Source: Candidatus Flavonifractor merdavium (GTDB lineage: Bacteria; Bacillota; Clostridia; Oscillospirales; Oscillospiraceae). From it: a DNA stretch of 64,000 bases. Below the pieces are notes generated by a model. That model made no database searches and was not told the origin of the DNA. It saw only the letters and a program-made list of their open reading frames with translations. Where the stretch lies: assembly GCA_019119335.1 (NCBI GenBank), contig DWXF01000006.1:1-64000 (forward strand), given 5' to 3'. Made by a program: the position numbers and the translations under genes. Below are positions 24,474 to 32,878 of this stretch, one piece after another (position 1 is the first letter of the stretch; every line of letters begins with the position of its first letter).

Positions 24474-27400
24474 TGCAGCCTTGGGATCTGTTGGGTCTTG
24501 CCCCCACCCGGGACACGGGGGCCATTCGCCGGGCCTATGCGGCGGCGGCGGCGCGGTACAACCCGGAAGAGCACCCGGAGGAATTTCTGGCGGTACGCCG
24601 GGCCTACGAGCAGGCCATGGCCTACGCCCGGGGCCAGGAGCAGCCGGACGCCCCTCCGGAGACCCCCGCCCCCCAGCCCCAACCCGCAGAATCGGCCGGG
24701 CCAGCGAAGCAGGAGACCAAGACAGGCGGCTTCACCCTGTGGGAGGAAACCCAGGGGGAGGGTGGTTTCCCCTGCCCGGCTCTGGAGCGCTTTGAGGAGC
24801 TCTACCGCTCCAAGCAGCGCCGGGACCGCAAGCAGTGGGACCTGTGGTTCACCTCCCCGGAATTTCTGGCGGTCTTTCATGACCCCCGGTTCACCCATGC
24901 CCTGTGGCAGGCGGTAGACCAGGCAGGGGAGGAATTTCCGCCCCCCAAGGAGTTCCAGCTGGCCCTGGCCGTGGCCTACCGCTACCGGGCGGAGGTCTAC
25001 CAGGCTCACACGGAGTTTGTCCTGGAGCAGGGCGCCGGCTTTGAGGGGGTAAATCACATCCTGCGCATCGCCGGTCTGGGCCCGCTGGTGCGCAAGCTGC
25101 AGGGCAACGACGTGGTGCTCTCCGTGGCCTATCAGGATTACGAGACCCTCTGCGGCCTGGCCCGGGCGGGAATGTGGCAGCAGCCCGACCTGGAGCGGCT
25201 GCAAAAGGTCCTGATCCGGTACAGCAGCGCATATCTCAAGGAAAAATGCTCCGGCAAGCCGGAGACGGAGCGCAACATCGTTTCCATGCGCCTGCTGGAG
25301 GCCTTTTTCAACGACCATTTCCTGCCCACGGACGCCTATGAGGTGCTGTGGAACATCTTTGACCTGAACTCGGCGATTATGGGCCGCTCCAAGGTTTTCT
25401 ACGGCCGCCTGCGGGAGATCGTCCTGGCCAAGGCGCCGGAGGTGTGCGCCCCCCGGGAGCGGTTTGTGGAGCTGCGCACCGCCTACATTGATCTGGGGTC
25501 GGAGGTGCAGGCGGCGGGGGGAGAGGACTCCCCCCGGGGCCGGGCGCTGGTGGAGCGGTTTATGGCCCGGGAGGATTTTCAGCGGGCCATCCGCAACCGG
25601 GTGTTTGTCCGGGACGAGCTGCTTCCCCACTGGTGCAGCTGGTTTTCCAATCCCCACTTTCTCCAGGCCCTCTCCGACCTATATGAGGCGGACCAGACCC
25701 TGCCCTATGCTCCCAACGTGGTAGCGGCCATCCGGCAGGCCCTGCTCCAGCGGGAGGGGGAGATGGCGGCCAAGCAGGAGCGGGAGCAGCTGGCCCAGCT
25801 GGCTATGGAGGACATCGGGCCGGAGAGCTGCACCCTCTCCAATCCCCTTTTCCTGCGCTATTTTCTCCAGACCGCCTTCTACTGGGCGGAGGGCCAGGAG
25901 CAAGAGAGCCTGTACGCCCTGCTGGACCGGGAGTTCTCCTCCAACCAGGTGTGGAACCAGCAGCTGGCCCAGGCGGAGCTGTCCCGCTCCATTCCCCTCA
26001 CCCAGTCCGGCACCGACGAAACCGGCCAGAGCGTCCAGCGCACCATGGAGATCCAGCTCCTGTTCCACCAGTTTTACGTGGAGTACCGCATAGACGGCCA
26101 GGTCCTCTGCAACCCGGAGCTGCCCTTTTGGGGGCTGGCCCAGCTGGAGGATGACGAACTCTTTCTGCTGCTGCTCCCCATCCTGTCCGCCTTCCAGGAC
26201 GAACGGGAAGAGGTGCAGGCCCACCTGCGGGAGCGGCTGGCCCGGCTGGGCCTTCCAGACGCCCTGCTGTCCAGAACCGCCGAGGCGCTGGCGGGCGAGG
26301 CGGCCTGTCTGGTCCCCACGGAGGGCGGCGCCGCCATCCTCCGTCCGGCCCGCTTCTGCCAGGAGGCGGAAGGGGAGCTGTACAGCTGCGCCTGGTACGG
26401 CAACGGGCAGCTGCTGGCCTTCCGGCGGACGGCGGAGGGCCTTGGGCTGCTGCGGGAGTTCTGCCGGGATGGGGTGAGCTCCCTGCAGGATGCCTGGCAT
26501 ATCTCCACGGAGATTTTCAAAGAGGTATTCGCCCCCGCCCCCAGTCCGGACGAGCTGAACACCGGCCTGTGCCAGCACCTGCATGTGGAGTACTCCGCCA
26601 TGCCCAGCCAGGACTTTGAGGGGGAGGCCATCACCCCCGCCCTGCTGGCGCAGCTGCTCCAGGGGTTCGAGGTGAAACAGGTCACCCGCCTGGTGGTCAA
26701 CCACAACCTGGTCCTGCTCTGGAGCCAGCCCAGCTTCGTCACCGACGCCCAGCCCGGAACCTGCGCCCTGCTGCGCTTCCGGGACGACGCCCACGCCCGG
26801 GACGGGCTGCTGTCCGACTGGGAGAGCTATTACTACGGTCAGGCCGACCAGACCCCCCAGCTCCCCTTCCGCATGGGCACTTTGCCGGACTATCTGGTAC
26901 ACCGCACCCCACAAAAGCCCATCGAAACCCTGGTCGCCCTGCTCAACGGCATTGACAGCGGCAACGGCCGCTGGTCCAACAAGGTGGACCTCTACAACAC
27001 CGAGTACCACTATTATTACTACAAGCGGACCCAGGGCTGCTTCTCCATGGAGGAGTGCGGCGGCGCGCTGCTGCGCCGGCGGTATGTGCTCAACAAGACG
27101 CCCCTCCGCTTCGCCTATCAGGAGTCGGGGGGAACAGTCACCAGACTGGAGGTAAACGCCGCCACCCGGCTGACCCTCACCGACCAGCTGGTGCGCTTTG
27201 AGCTGGGCGGGCTGGATTACCTGTCCCTGTCCTGGGAGCTGGAGGAGCTGGGGCCGGTCCATCTGGTGCTGCTCCACCAGAAGGCCGACAAGGAGCGCAG
27301 GGCTCTGGCGGTGCTGATCCAGGACACCCCCCAGAGCATCGACTATCTGGTGGCGGATCGCTGGGAGTACATCAACACCGACCGGAAGGTCCGCAAGGCG

Positions 27401-27616
27401 GAATTCCGGGGCCGCATGATCCCCCGCTATCTGATCCACTATGACTTTGCCGGCCTGCGGGACTTCCTCGATCTCTTCTTCCTCAGCCTGCCCCGGCCCA
27501 AGTCCCTTCTGCACTATGAGTTCGGCAGCCTGGCCTCCGGCCCCGACCACCTGACAAAGCTGGGCTTTGCCGAGCACCGGCGGCGGCTTCTGGAGCCGGA
27601 GCCCGGCACCAACTGA
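24470..27616 (+). CDS. Giant J-domain-like co-chaperone, 1048 residues
   Basis: The N-terminus (residues 3-70) is a J-domain: WDLLGLAPTRDTGAIRRAYAAAAARYNPEEHPEEFLAVRRAYEQAMAYA. Helices II and III are clear, but the invariant HPD loop reads N31-P32-E33. A Pro-rich linker follows (residues 70-95), then about 950 residues of soluble alpha/beta protein with no signal peptide or membrane helix and no motif I can name. It is translationally coupled to the Hsp70 gene, so it is the likely dedicated partner. The large C-terminal part presumably binds clients. HPD to NPE should weaken stimulation of ordinary DnaK and may define a private pair. A terminator follows 25 bases later. Confidence 0.8.
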   Translation: MMQPWDLLGLAPTRDTGAIRRAYAAAAARYNPEEHPEEFLAVRRAYEQAMAYARGQEQPDAPPETPAPQPQPAESAGPAKQETKTGGFTLWEETQGEGGFPCPALERFEELYRSKQRRDRKQWDLWFTSPEFLAVFHDPRFTHALWQAVDQAGEEFPPPKEFQLALAVAYRYRAEVYQAHTEFVLEQGAGFEGVNHILRIAGLGPLVRKLQGNDVVLSVAYQDYETLCGLARAGMWQQPDLERLQKVLIRYSSAYLKEKCSGKPETERNIVSMRLLEAFFNDHFLPTDAYEVLWNIFDLNSAIMGRSKVFYGRLREIVLAKAPEVCAPRERFVELRTAYIDLGSEVQAAGGEDSPRGRALVERFMAREDFQRAIRNRVFVRDELLPHWCSWFSNPHFLQALSDLYEADQTLPYAPNVVAAIRQALLQREGEMAAKQEREQLAQLAMEDIGPESCTLSNPLFLRYFLQTAFYWAEGQEQESLYALLDREFSSNQVWNQQLAQAELSRSIPLTQSGTDETGQSVQRTMEIQLLFHQFYVEYRIDGQVLCNPELPFWGLAQLEDDELFLLLLPILSAFQDEREEVQAHLRERLARLGLPDALLSRTAEALAGEAACLVPTEGGAAILRPARFCQEAEGELYSCAWYGNGQLLAFRRTAEGLGLLREFCRDGVSSLQDAWHISTEIFKEVFAPAPSPDELNTGLCQHLHVEYSAMPSQDFEGEAITPALLAQLLQGFEVKQVTRLVVNHNLVLLWSQPSFVTDAQPGTCALLRFRDDAHARDGLLSDWESYYYGQADQTPQLPFRMGTLPDYLVHRTPQKPIETLVALLNGIDSGNGRWSNKVDLYNTEYHYYYYKRTQGCFSMEECGGALLRRRYVLNKTPLRFAYQESGGTVTRLEVNAATRLTLTDQLVRFELGGLDYLSLSWELEELGPVHLVLLHQKADKERRALAVLIQDTPQSIDYLVADRWEYINTDRKVRKAEFRGRMIPRYLIHYDFAGLRDFLDLFFLSLPRPKSLLHYEFGSLASGPDHLTKLGFAEHRRRLLEPEPGTN

Positions 27617-27641
27617 CCCTCGCTTATCTCCACAAAAGAAA

Positions 27642-27672
27642 AGAGGGATCAGCCCCATGGGCTGATCCCTCT
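27642..27672. terminator. Bidirectional terminator between convergent genes
   Basis: AGAGGGATCAGCCC / GGGCTGATCCCTCT form a 14-bp stem with a 3-base loop; T-rich flanks on both strands serve the J-protein gene and the convergent redox operon. Confidence 0.85.
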
Positions 27673-27697
27673 CTCCTGTTCTGACCTTTTTCGCCCC

Positions 27698-28234
27698 TCA
27701 ATCGCCCATTGCCTGCTCCAGGCGGGCGTTCAGGGTATCCTCCTGGTCCTTTACGTTTCCGATGATGGGCGCTCCCACAATGTTGCCCTCGCTGTCCACC
27801 ACATAGGTGGTGGGATAGCCCGTCAGCTGGGAAATAAAGTCCTGGTACAGCTCGTTATCCGGGTCGGGGGACAGATTGGTGTATGTCACGCCCTTTTCCG
27901 ACAAAATCTCCCGGGCGGTCTCCAGCTGCTCGTCGCTCTCTCCCGAGTCGGAGGCCACGCCGATCAGGTTGATGTTCTGCTCCTTGAAGCCCTGATAATA
28001 GGCCTCCAGCTCGGGCATTTCCTCAATGCAGGTGCCGCAGCCGTTGTTCCAGAAGTTGATAATGGTGGCGTCGTAATCGGCAAAGATATCGCTGGTCACG
28101 GTATTTCCCTGGGTGTCCAGCTCGGAAAAGGCGGGAAAGGGGGTCTTGGAGACCAGCGTATCGTCCGAGGACGAGCAGGCGCTCAGTCCCGCCATGAGGC
28201 CGGCGGCCAGCAGGATACAAATGCTCTTTTTCAT
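27698..28234 (-). CDS. TlpA/ResA-like thiol-disulfide oxidoreductase lipoprotein
   Basis: A 178-residue surface lipoprotein: signal peptide with lipobox GLSAC (Cys20), then a thioredoxin fold. The active site is C66-G-T-C69 in FWNNGCGTCIEEMPELEAY, and the cis-proline region is TGYPTTYVVDSEG. Such proteins reduce or exchange disulfides outside the membrane. ATG at 28234 overlaps the stop of the 4Fe-4S membrane protein (ATGA); longer in-frame translation back into that gene is rejected. In this operon it is the likely terminal thiol carrier fed by the membrane iron-sulfur protein. Confidence 0.9.
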   Translation of the reverse strand: MKKSICILLAAGLMAGLSACSSSDDTLVSKTPFPAFSELDTQGNTVTSDIFADYDATIINFWNNGCGTCIEEMPELEAYYQGFKEQNINLIGVASDSGESDEQLETAREILSEKGVTYTNLSPDPDNELYQDFISQLTGYPTTYVVDSEGNIVGAPIIGNVKDQEDTLNARLEQAMGD

Positions 28235-29112
28235 CGGCTCAACTCCTTTTTGTATTTCGCCCGCAGGTCCGGGGTCCTGCGAATGGCCTGATGGGGACAG
28301 GCCCGGATGCAGTCTCCGCACCGGATGCATTCGGTGTGGTTGGGGCTGCGGAACACGTCCACATCCATGCCGCAGACCTTGCTGCACGCGCCGCAGGCGG
28401 TGCACCGGTCCTGATCGACGGTCAGGCGGCAGAGCGCGTGCTTATTGAACAGGGCGTAGAAGGCCCCCAGGGGGCAGAGCCACTTGCAGAAGGGCCGGTA
28501 GAAAAAGACGGCCAGCACCACCACCCCAACCAGCAGGCAGCTCTTCCAGGTAAACAGCGTCCCCAGGCTGGCCCGGATGCTCTCGTTGGCCAGCGACAGG
28601 GGGAGCCCGCCCTCCAGAATCCCGGCGGGGCAGAGATATTTGCAGAAAAAGGGGTCTCCCAGCCCCACCTCATTGACCACCGTCATGGGCAGCAGGACCA
28701 CAAACACCGCCAGAACCCCATATTTCAGATAGGTCAGCCCGTGCAGCCGGCGGGTGCTGTATTTCCTGGTGGGGAGCTTGTGCAGCAGCTCCTGAAACCA
28801 TCCGAAAGGGCACAGAAAACCGCAGATCCCGCGCCCCAGGAGCGCGCCCAGAAAGAGGAGGATGCCCACAACGTAGTAGGACACCTGGTATCGGGGGGCG
28901 CCGATCACCGCCTGCAGGGAGCCGATGGGGCAGGACGCCGCAGCGGCAGGGCAGGAGTAGCAGTTCAGCCCCGGAACGCACACGCCTTTCAGGGGGCCGC
29001 GGTATAATTTCCCTTTAAAGAAGTTGGACAGAAAGGGATTGCAGGCCAACGTGGCCAGCAGCTGGATCTTCCAGCGGCTCCCGCTTCGTTTTTCTCTAGC
29101 CAATGCCCACAC
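28231..29112 (-). CDS. 4Fe-4S binding membrane protein (NapH/CcoG-like electron conduit)
   Basis: A 293-residue protein with about five helices. Cys pairs sit in NCYSCPAAAASCPIGSL, in GRGICGFLCPFGWFQELL, in FFCKYLCPAG and in RPFCKWLCPLGAFY, the NapH/YccM-type pattern. The C-terminus carries two classical [4Fe-4S] clusters (CTACGACSKVCGMD and CIRCGDCIRACP). It probably carries electrons from a cytoplasmic donor across the membrane to the lipoprotein TlpA. The frame opens with GTG at 29112 inside the upstream micro-gene; a TTG at 29103 is better spaced from GGAG and is an alternative. Confidence 0.88.
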   Translation of the reverse strand: MWALAREKRSGSRWKIQLLATLACNPFLSNFFKGKLYRGPLKGVCVPGLNCYSCPAAAASCPIGSLQAVIGAPRYQVSYYVVGILLFLGALLGRGICGFLCPFGWFQELLHKLPTRKYSTRRLHGLTYLKYGVLAVFVVLLPMTVVNEVGLGDPFFCKYLCPAGILEGGLPLSLANESIRASLGTLFTWKSCLLVGVVVLAVFFYRPFCKWLCPLGAFYALFNKHALCRLTVDQDRCTACGACSKVCGMDVDVFRSPNHTECIRCGDCIRACPHQAIRRTPDLRAKYKKELSR

Positions 29113-29224
29113 ACTCCAGACACAGATTGACGCCCTTGTGCAGCACCGTGACGTGCTCCTCCCGCAGCACCCCCGCCGCGATGAGGACCGCCCCGGCCAG
29201 CAGCAGAACGGAACTTCTCTTCAT
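29096..29224 (-). CDS. CD1871A-type CXXC micro-protein (42 residues)
   Basis: A 42-residue protein that starts at ATG 29224, eight bases after the lipoprotein gene ends. Residues 5-20 form one hydrophobic helix (SVLLLAGAVLIAAGVL), followed by a short outside part that ends LCLECVGIG with the pair C35/C38. This is the pattern of the clostridial CD1871A-family CXXC mini-proteins. Its 3' end overlaps the start of the 4Fe-4S protein, so the two are coupled. It may be a small redox or assembly partner of the electron conduit. Confidence 0.8.
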   Translation of the reverse strand: MKRSSVLLLAGAVLIAAGVLREEHVTVLHKGVNLCLECVGIG

Positions 29225-29232
29225 TCCCCCGC

Positions 29233-29907
29233 TCACCCCATCGTAATAGCCGCCATGCCGTCCTCTGTCTCGCCGCCGCTCTCCTGGCCCATAGACACAT
29301 AGCCGCCGGCGCTCTCCGCCAGCGCCTCCCCGTCCAGCGAGGAGCTCCAGGCAGAAATGAGGGAGCCGTTTACATACCAGACGCCGGTGCAGGGAATGCC
29401 GGAAGCCATCTCGTCGTTTTGGGCCAGGGCCTCTTTCATGGAGTCGTTGTACGCCACAATGGAAAAGGGCGCGTCCTGGAACAGCTGGGCATCCATGTCG
29501 CCCTTGACGCACACCACAATGTCGGCCCCCGCGGAGCGGACGCCCTCCGCCCCATCGCTCAGGGCCTGATAGAAGTCGGCAAAGCCCTCGTCCTCAGGGT
29601 CCAGAAAGGCCACGAAGGCCACGGAGGGAAGGTCCTCGTTGGTAAACTCCTCTCCCGCCAGCGTCTGGGTGGTAAAGTCGCCCACCTTGTTAATGGCCAC
29701 TTTATCCGCCGCGGGCACGGTGTTCTCCTCCAGATAGCTGTCCGCCCACTCCTGGGTGATCCAGCCCTTGTCCAGCGCGTCCTGCACTGTGACGGAGCCG
29801 TCCCGGATGGCCGCCTCCACCTCCTCCTGGCTGGGCGCCTTGCTCCCGCAGGCGGCAAGGGTGAGGCAAAGGGCCAGAGCGGCGGCTACAACACGTTTTT
29901 TCTGCAT
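29233..29907 (-). CDS. Lipoprotein with Cys-less redoxin-like domain
   Basis: A 224-residue lipoprotein with lipobox TLAACG (Cys about 20) and no other Cys pair. After a helical part (EEVEAAIRDGSVTVQDAL), the segment FTTQTLAGEEFTNEDLPSVAFVAFLDPEDE resembles the start of an AhpC/TSA or TlpA redoxin fold, but the place of the active CXXC is empty. It is the first gene of the operon and starts at ATG 29907 behind CAGGAGG. A role as a non-catalytic subunit or as a redox sensor of the operon is possible. A true thioredoxin fold is inferred from pattern only. Confidence 0.72.
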   Translation of the reverse strand: MQKKRVVAAALALCLTLAACGSKAPSQEEVEAAIRDGSVTVQDALDKGWITQEWADSYLEENTVPAADKVAINKVGDFTTQTLAGEEFTNEDLPSVAFVAFLDPEDEGFADFYQALSDGAEGVRSAGADIVVCVKGDMDAQLFQDAPFSIVAYNDSMKEALAQNDEMASGIPCTGVWYVNGSLISAWSSSLDGEALAESAGGYVSMGQESGGETEDGMAAITMG

Positions 29908-29947
29908 GGAAATTCCTCCTGTGTTTTCATTTGACGGGGGATATGGT

Positions 29948-29975
29948 ACCATACAGAATGTCAAATCCGTGTCAA
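29948..29975 (-). promoter_or_regulatory. Promoter for the redox operon
   Basis: TTGACA (29970-29975), 16 bases, TATGGT (29948-29953) on the minus strand, 41 bases before the lipoprotein start. The -35 lies in the left arm of the large inverted repeat. Confidence 0.65.
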
Positions 29976-29998
29976 GGAATACTTGACACGGATTTGAC
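29960..29998. promoter_or_regulatory. 17-bp perfect inverted repeat, probable response-regulator operator
   Basis: Arms 29960-29976 and 29982-29998 are perfect complements around GAATA. Each arm holds two TTGAC units 11 bp apart (CTTGACACGGATTTGAC), giving four half-sites and one helical turn between direct repeats, as expected for an OmpR-family dimer. The repeat covers the -35 boxes of both divergent promoters. Confidence 0.8.
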
Positions 29999-30012
29999 CC
30001 AGTTTGTGATAT
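29983..30012 (+). promoter_or_regulatory. Promoter for the two-component genes
   Basis: TTGACA (29983-29988) in the right arm of the repeat, 18 bases, then TGATAT, a weak -10; this fits activation-dependent or autoregulated transcription. Confidence 0.5.
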
Positions 30013-30041
30013 CTTGTCAGAAAAACGCCGGGAGTTTTGTT

Positions 30042-30716
30042 ATGAGAATTTTAGTGGTGGAGGATGAGCGCCAGCTGTGCGACGATATCGCGGAGGACCT
30101 GGAGCTGGAGCGCTACACGGTGGAACGCTGTTACGACGGCCTTACGGCATGGGAAACCATTCTGGTGGAGCCCTACGACCTGGTGATCCTGGACCTGAAT
30201 CTGCCGGGTATGGACGGGCTGGACATTCTGCGGGCCGTCCGGCAGGAGAGGCCGGAGCTGCGGGTGCTCATTCTGTCCGCCAGAAGCGCGCTGTCGGAGC
30301 GGGTGGCCGGTCTGGACCTGGGGGCGGACGACTACCTGACAAAGCCCTTTGAGCTGGAGGAGCTGGAGGCCCGGGTGCGGGCCCTGCTGCGCCGGGACTT
30401 TGCCCCCCGGAGCTCTGCCGTTTCCGCCGGGCCCCTGACCCTGGATGTCCAGCGGCGGGAGATTACGGCGGACGGGTCTGCGCTCCCCCTGACCCGCAAG
30501 GAATTTGAGCTGCTGGAATACCTGGTGCTCCACCCGGAGCGGACCGTCAGCCAGGAGGAGCTGCTGGACCACATCTGGGAGAGCGACTCCAACCCCTTCA
30601 GCCATTCTGTGCGCATGCACATCTCCTCCCTGCGAAAAAAGCTCCGCCAGGCCCTGGGATACGACCCCATTGTGACAAAGATCGGTCAGGGCTATCGCCT
30701 GGAGGTGGAGCGGTGA
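30042..30716 (+). CDS. OmpR-family response regulator
   Basis: A 224-residue regulator with a receiver domain (acid pocket E7-D8, phosphoacceptor D51 in VILDLNLPGMDG, switch region LILSARSA, Lys of DDYLTKPF) and a winged-helix domain (LPLTRKEFELLEYLVLHPERTVSQEELL; SVRMHISSLRKKL). The ATG at 30042 has GGGAG seven bases before it. The gene lies divergent from the redox operon with the 17-bp repeat between them, so autoregulation and control of the redox operon are likely. Its stop overlaps the kinase start. Confidence 0.93.
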   Translation: MRILVVEDERQLCDDIAEDLELERYTVERCYDGLTAWETILVEPYDLVILDLNLPGMDGLDILRAVRQERPELRVLILSARSALSERVAGLDLGADDYLTKPFELEELEARVRALLRRDFAPRSSAVSAGPLTLDVQRREITADGSALPLTRKEFELLEYLVLHPERTVSQEELLDHIWESDSNPFSHSVRMHISSLRKKLRQALGYDPIVTKIGQGYRLEVER

Positions 30717-31849
30717 AACAGCGTCTCTCCCTGCGCCTGCGGGTGACTCTGGTGTGCGGCCTGCTGCTGGCCGCCTGCTGCCTGCTTCTGACTCTCAGCC
30801 ACAACTACTACGCCTATGAGATGGCGGACGCCATTGAGGCCATTCCCCTCCAGCCGGCGGCTGCGCTGAACGGCGGCAGCTCATCGCCGATGGAGGAGCT
30901 TTCCCTGGCCCAGGCCACCCTCCCCGTGCGCAGGCTCTTCCGGGTGCAGAGCCTGCTGGCCATGGGGGTGATCGTGGCCGTGGGCTGTCTGATGGTGTAT
31001 TGGCTCACGGGGAAAGCCCTCGCCCCCCTGCGCCGCCTGGACGAGCAGATCCGCTGCCGGACCGCGGCGGACCTGGACCGACCCCTTCCCGTGCCCTCCA
31101 GCGGAGACGAGGTGGCGGGCCTGACGGCCTCCTTCAACCAGATGTCCCAAAATCTCAGCCAGGCCTTTGCCCAGCAGAAGCGCTTTTCCCAGTGCGCCGC
31201 TCATGAGCTGCGCACGCCGCTGACCGTGCTCAAAACCCGCATGGCCCTCTTTCGGAAAAAGGGGCTGTGCAGCACGCCGGAAACCGACGCGCTGCTGCGG
31301 GTGCTGGAGGAACAGACCCAGCGTCTGTCCGATCTGGTGGGCGATCTGCTGGCCCTGAGCAACATGGACACGCTGGAATGCGGGGACCGGGTTGACGTGC
31401 CCCAGCTGCTGGCCGATACGGTGGAGGACCTGCTGGAGCCGGCCCGGCAGCACCAAGTCTCCATCCAGCTCCACACCCAGCCGGGAACCGTTCTGGGAAA
31501 CCGCACCCTGCTGGAGCGGGCCTTCTTCAATCTGGTGGAAAACGCCGTCAAATACAACCGCCCCAACGGCACCGTGACGGTCTCCGCCGCCTGTACGGGC
31601 GGCGTTCTCCGGGTGGAGATCACCGACCAGGGCATCGGGATTCCCCAGGAGCTGCTCCAGCAGGTATTTGAGCCCTTCTTCCGGGTGGACCCCTCCCGCT
31701 CCCGTCAGCTGGGGGGCGCGGGGCTGGGGCTCTCCCTGGTGCGGGCCATTGCCGAGCTGCACAACGGGCAGGTTTGGGCCGAGCCCGCCCCGGGCGGCGG
31801 CAGCCGCTTTGTCCTGCTGCTGCCCGAAAGCGGGGCCTCCCCGGCCTGA
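30713..31849 (+). CDS. Sensor histidine kinase of the redox two-component system
   Basis: A 378-residue kinase starting with GTG in an overlap with the regulator stop. Two helices (about 10-28 and 79-99) flank an outside loop of only about 50 residues, then HAMP, the H-box AAHELRTPLTVLK (His164), N-box NLVENAVKYN, G1 DQGIGIP and G2 GGAGLGLSLV. All catalytic boxes are intact. The small sensor loop has no Cys, so it may read envelope redox state through a partner such as the Cys-less redoxin-like lipoprotein, or sense within the membrane. Confidence 0.93.
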   Translation: MKQRLSLRLRVTLVCGLLLAACCLLLTLSHNYYAYEMADAIEAIPLQPAAALNGGSSSPMEELSLAQATLPVRRLFRVQSLLAMGVIVAVGCLMVYWLTGKALAPLRRLDEQIRCRTAADLDRPLPVPSSGDEVAGLTASFNQMSQNLSQAFAQQKRFSQCAAHELRTPLTVLKTRMALFRKKGLCSTPETDALLRVLEEQTQRLSDLVGDLLALSNMDTLECGDRVDVPQLLADTVEDLLEPARQHQVSIQLHTQPGTVLGNRTLLERAFFNLVENAVKYNRPNGTVTVSAACTGGVLRVEITDQGIGIPQELLQQVFEPFFRVDPSRSRQLGGAGLGLSLVRAIAELHNGQVWAEPAPGGGSRFVLLLPESGASPA

Positions 31850-31855
31850 GCCTCC

Positions 31856-32800
31856 TCAGCCCTTGGCCCGGTTGACCAGGAAGATGCCCAGGCACACCAG
31901 CGCCAGGGCCGCCAGTCCATAGACGGTGAAGGCCTGGTTCTGCTCACCCAGCAGCAGGGCGGACAGGAGCACGCCGAACACCGGATTGAGAAAGCCGTAG
32001 ATGGTCACACTGGCCACAGGGTTATATTTTGTCAAAATACTCCAGATTGTATAGGCCACCGCCGACAATACGCCCATATAAGCCAGAATCAGCAGGGACG
32101 GCGGGTCAAAGCCGGACAGCGCTCCTCCACCGGCCAGGCCCCCGGCCAGCAGCAGCAGGCCGCCCAGCACAAACTGATAGCCGCACAGCACAAAGGCGTC
32201 CTCATGGGCGGAATAGGACTTGAACATGGACACGGCCAGGCCGTTTGCCACGGCGGCCAGGAAGATGGCCCCCTCCCCCGCCAGGGAGAGTCCCCCCGCC
32301 AGGGAGCCGCCGGACAGGTTGATGACCACCACCCCCAGAAATCCGCACAGGCAGCCCAGCAGCTTGTTCCACCCCAGGCCCTCAAAACGGAACACCAGGG
32401 CGGAGATGAGGATGGCCCAAAACACGTTGGAGGCGGTGATCACCGAGGCCTTTACCCCCGAGGTGTGGGCCATGCCGATGTAGAAGAAAAAATACTGCAC
32501 GGCGGTCTGCACCAGACCCAGCTTGGCCACCATGGGCCAGGAGCTGGATTTAGGGGCGACAAACCGCCTCTCCCGCAGACAGTGGACCAGGACGATAAGC
32601 ACCCCGGCGATGAAAAAGCGCAGGCCGGCGTAGACGATCTGGGCGGCGGAGTCCTCCCCGCCGATGTCCAGCAGCCGGTAGCCGATCTTGACCGCCGGGA
32701 AGGCGCTGCCCCAGAGCAGGCAGCAAAAGGAGGCCGCCAGGCCCACCACCCAGGGTCTGGTGAGGGCGGCGGCCGGCTTTTCTTGTTTGAAGTTGTTCAT
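31856..32800 (-). CDS. EamA/DMT-family transporter
   Basis: A 314-residue membrane protein with ten hydrophobic segments in two EamA repeats; the first begins LLWGSAFPAVKIGYRLL and the second carries TIWSILTKYNPVASVTIYGFLNPVFGVLLSALLLGE, the classical end of the family. Such proteins export amino acids or metabolites. It converges on the histidine kinase gene with only six bases between stops. It lies after the hairpin that follows brnQ, so it may be weakly co-expressed with the amidohydrolase operon. Confidence 0.9.
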   Translation of the reverse strand: MNNFKQEKPAAALTRPWVVGLAASFCCLLWGSAFPAVKIGYRLLDIGGEDSAAQIVYAGLRFFIAGVLIVLVHCLRERRFVAPKSSSWPMVAKLGLVQTAVQYFFFYIGMAHTSGVKASVITASNVFWAILISALVFRFEGLGWNKLLGCLCGFLGVVVINLSGGSLAGGLSLAGEGAIFLAAVANGLAVSMFKSYSAHEDAFVLCGYQFVLGGLLLLAGGLAGGGALSGFDPPSLLILAYMGVLSAVAYTIWSILTKYNPVASVTIYGFLNPVFGVLLSALLLGEQNQAFTVYGLAALALVCLGIFLVNRAKG

Positions 32801-32820
32801 GTCGCTCCTTCTCTCTGAAA

Positions 32821-32858
32821 CGCACCGCGGCAGGGCTGGCCGGCCCTGCCGCGGTGCG
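32821..32858 (-). terminator. Hairpin after brnQ
   Basis: CGCACCGCGGCAGGGC / GCCCTGCCGCGGTGCG form a 16-bp perfect stem with a 6-base loop. The T-run on the minus strand is short (GTTTCAG), so read-through to the EamA gene is possible. Confidence 0.7.
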
Positions 32859-32878
32859 TGCTTTTGTACCGGTGCTTT

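Noticed and set aside
27698-28405. Extended TlpA-like frame
   Set aside because: Extra residues overlap the 4Fe-4S gene and would hide the lipoprotein signal peptide.
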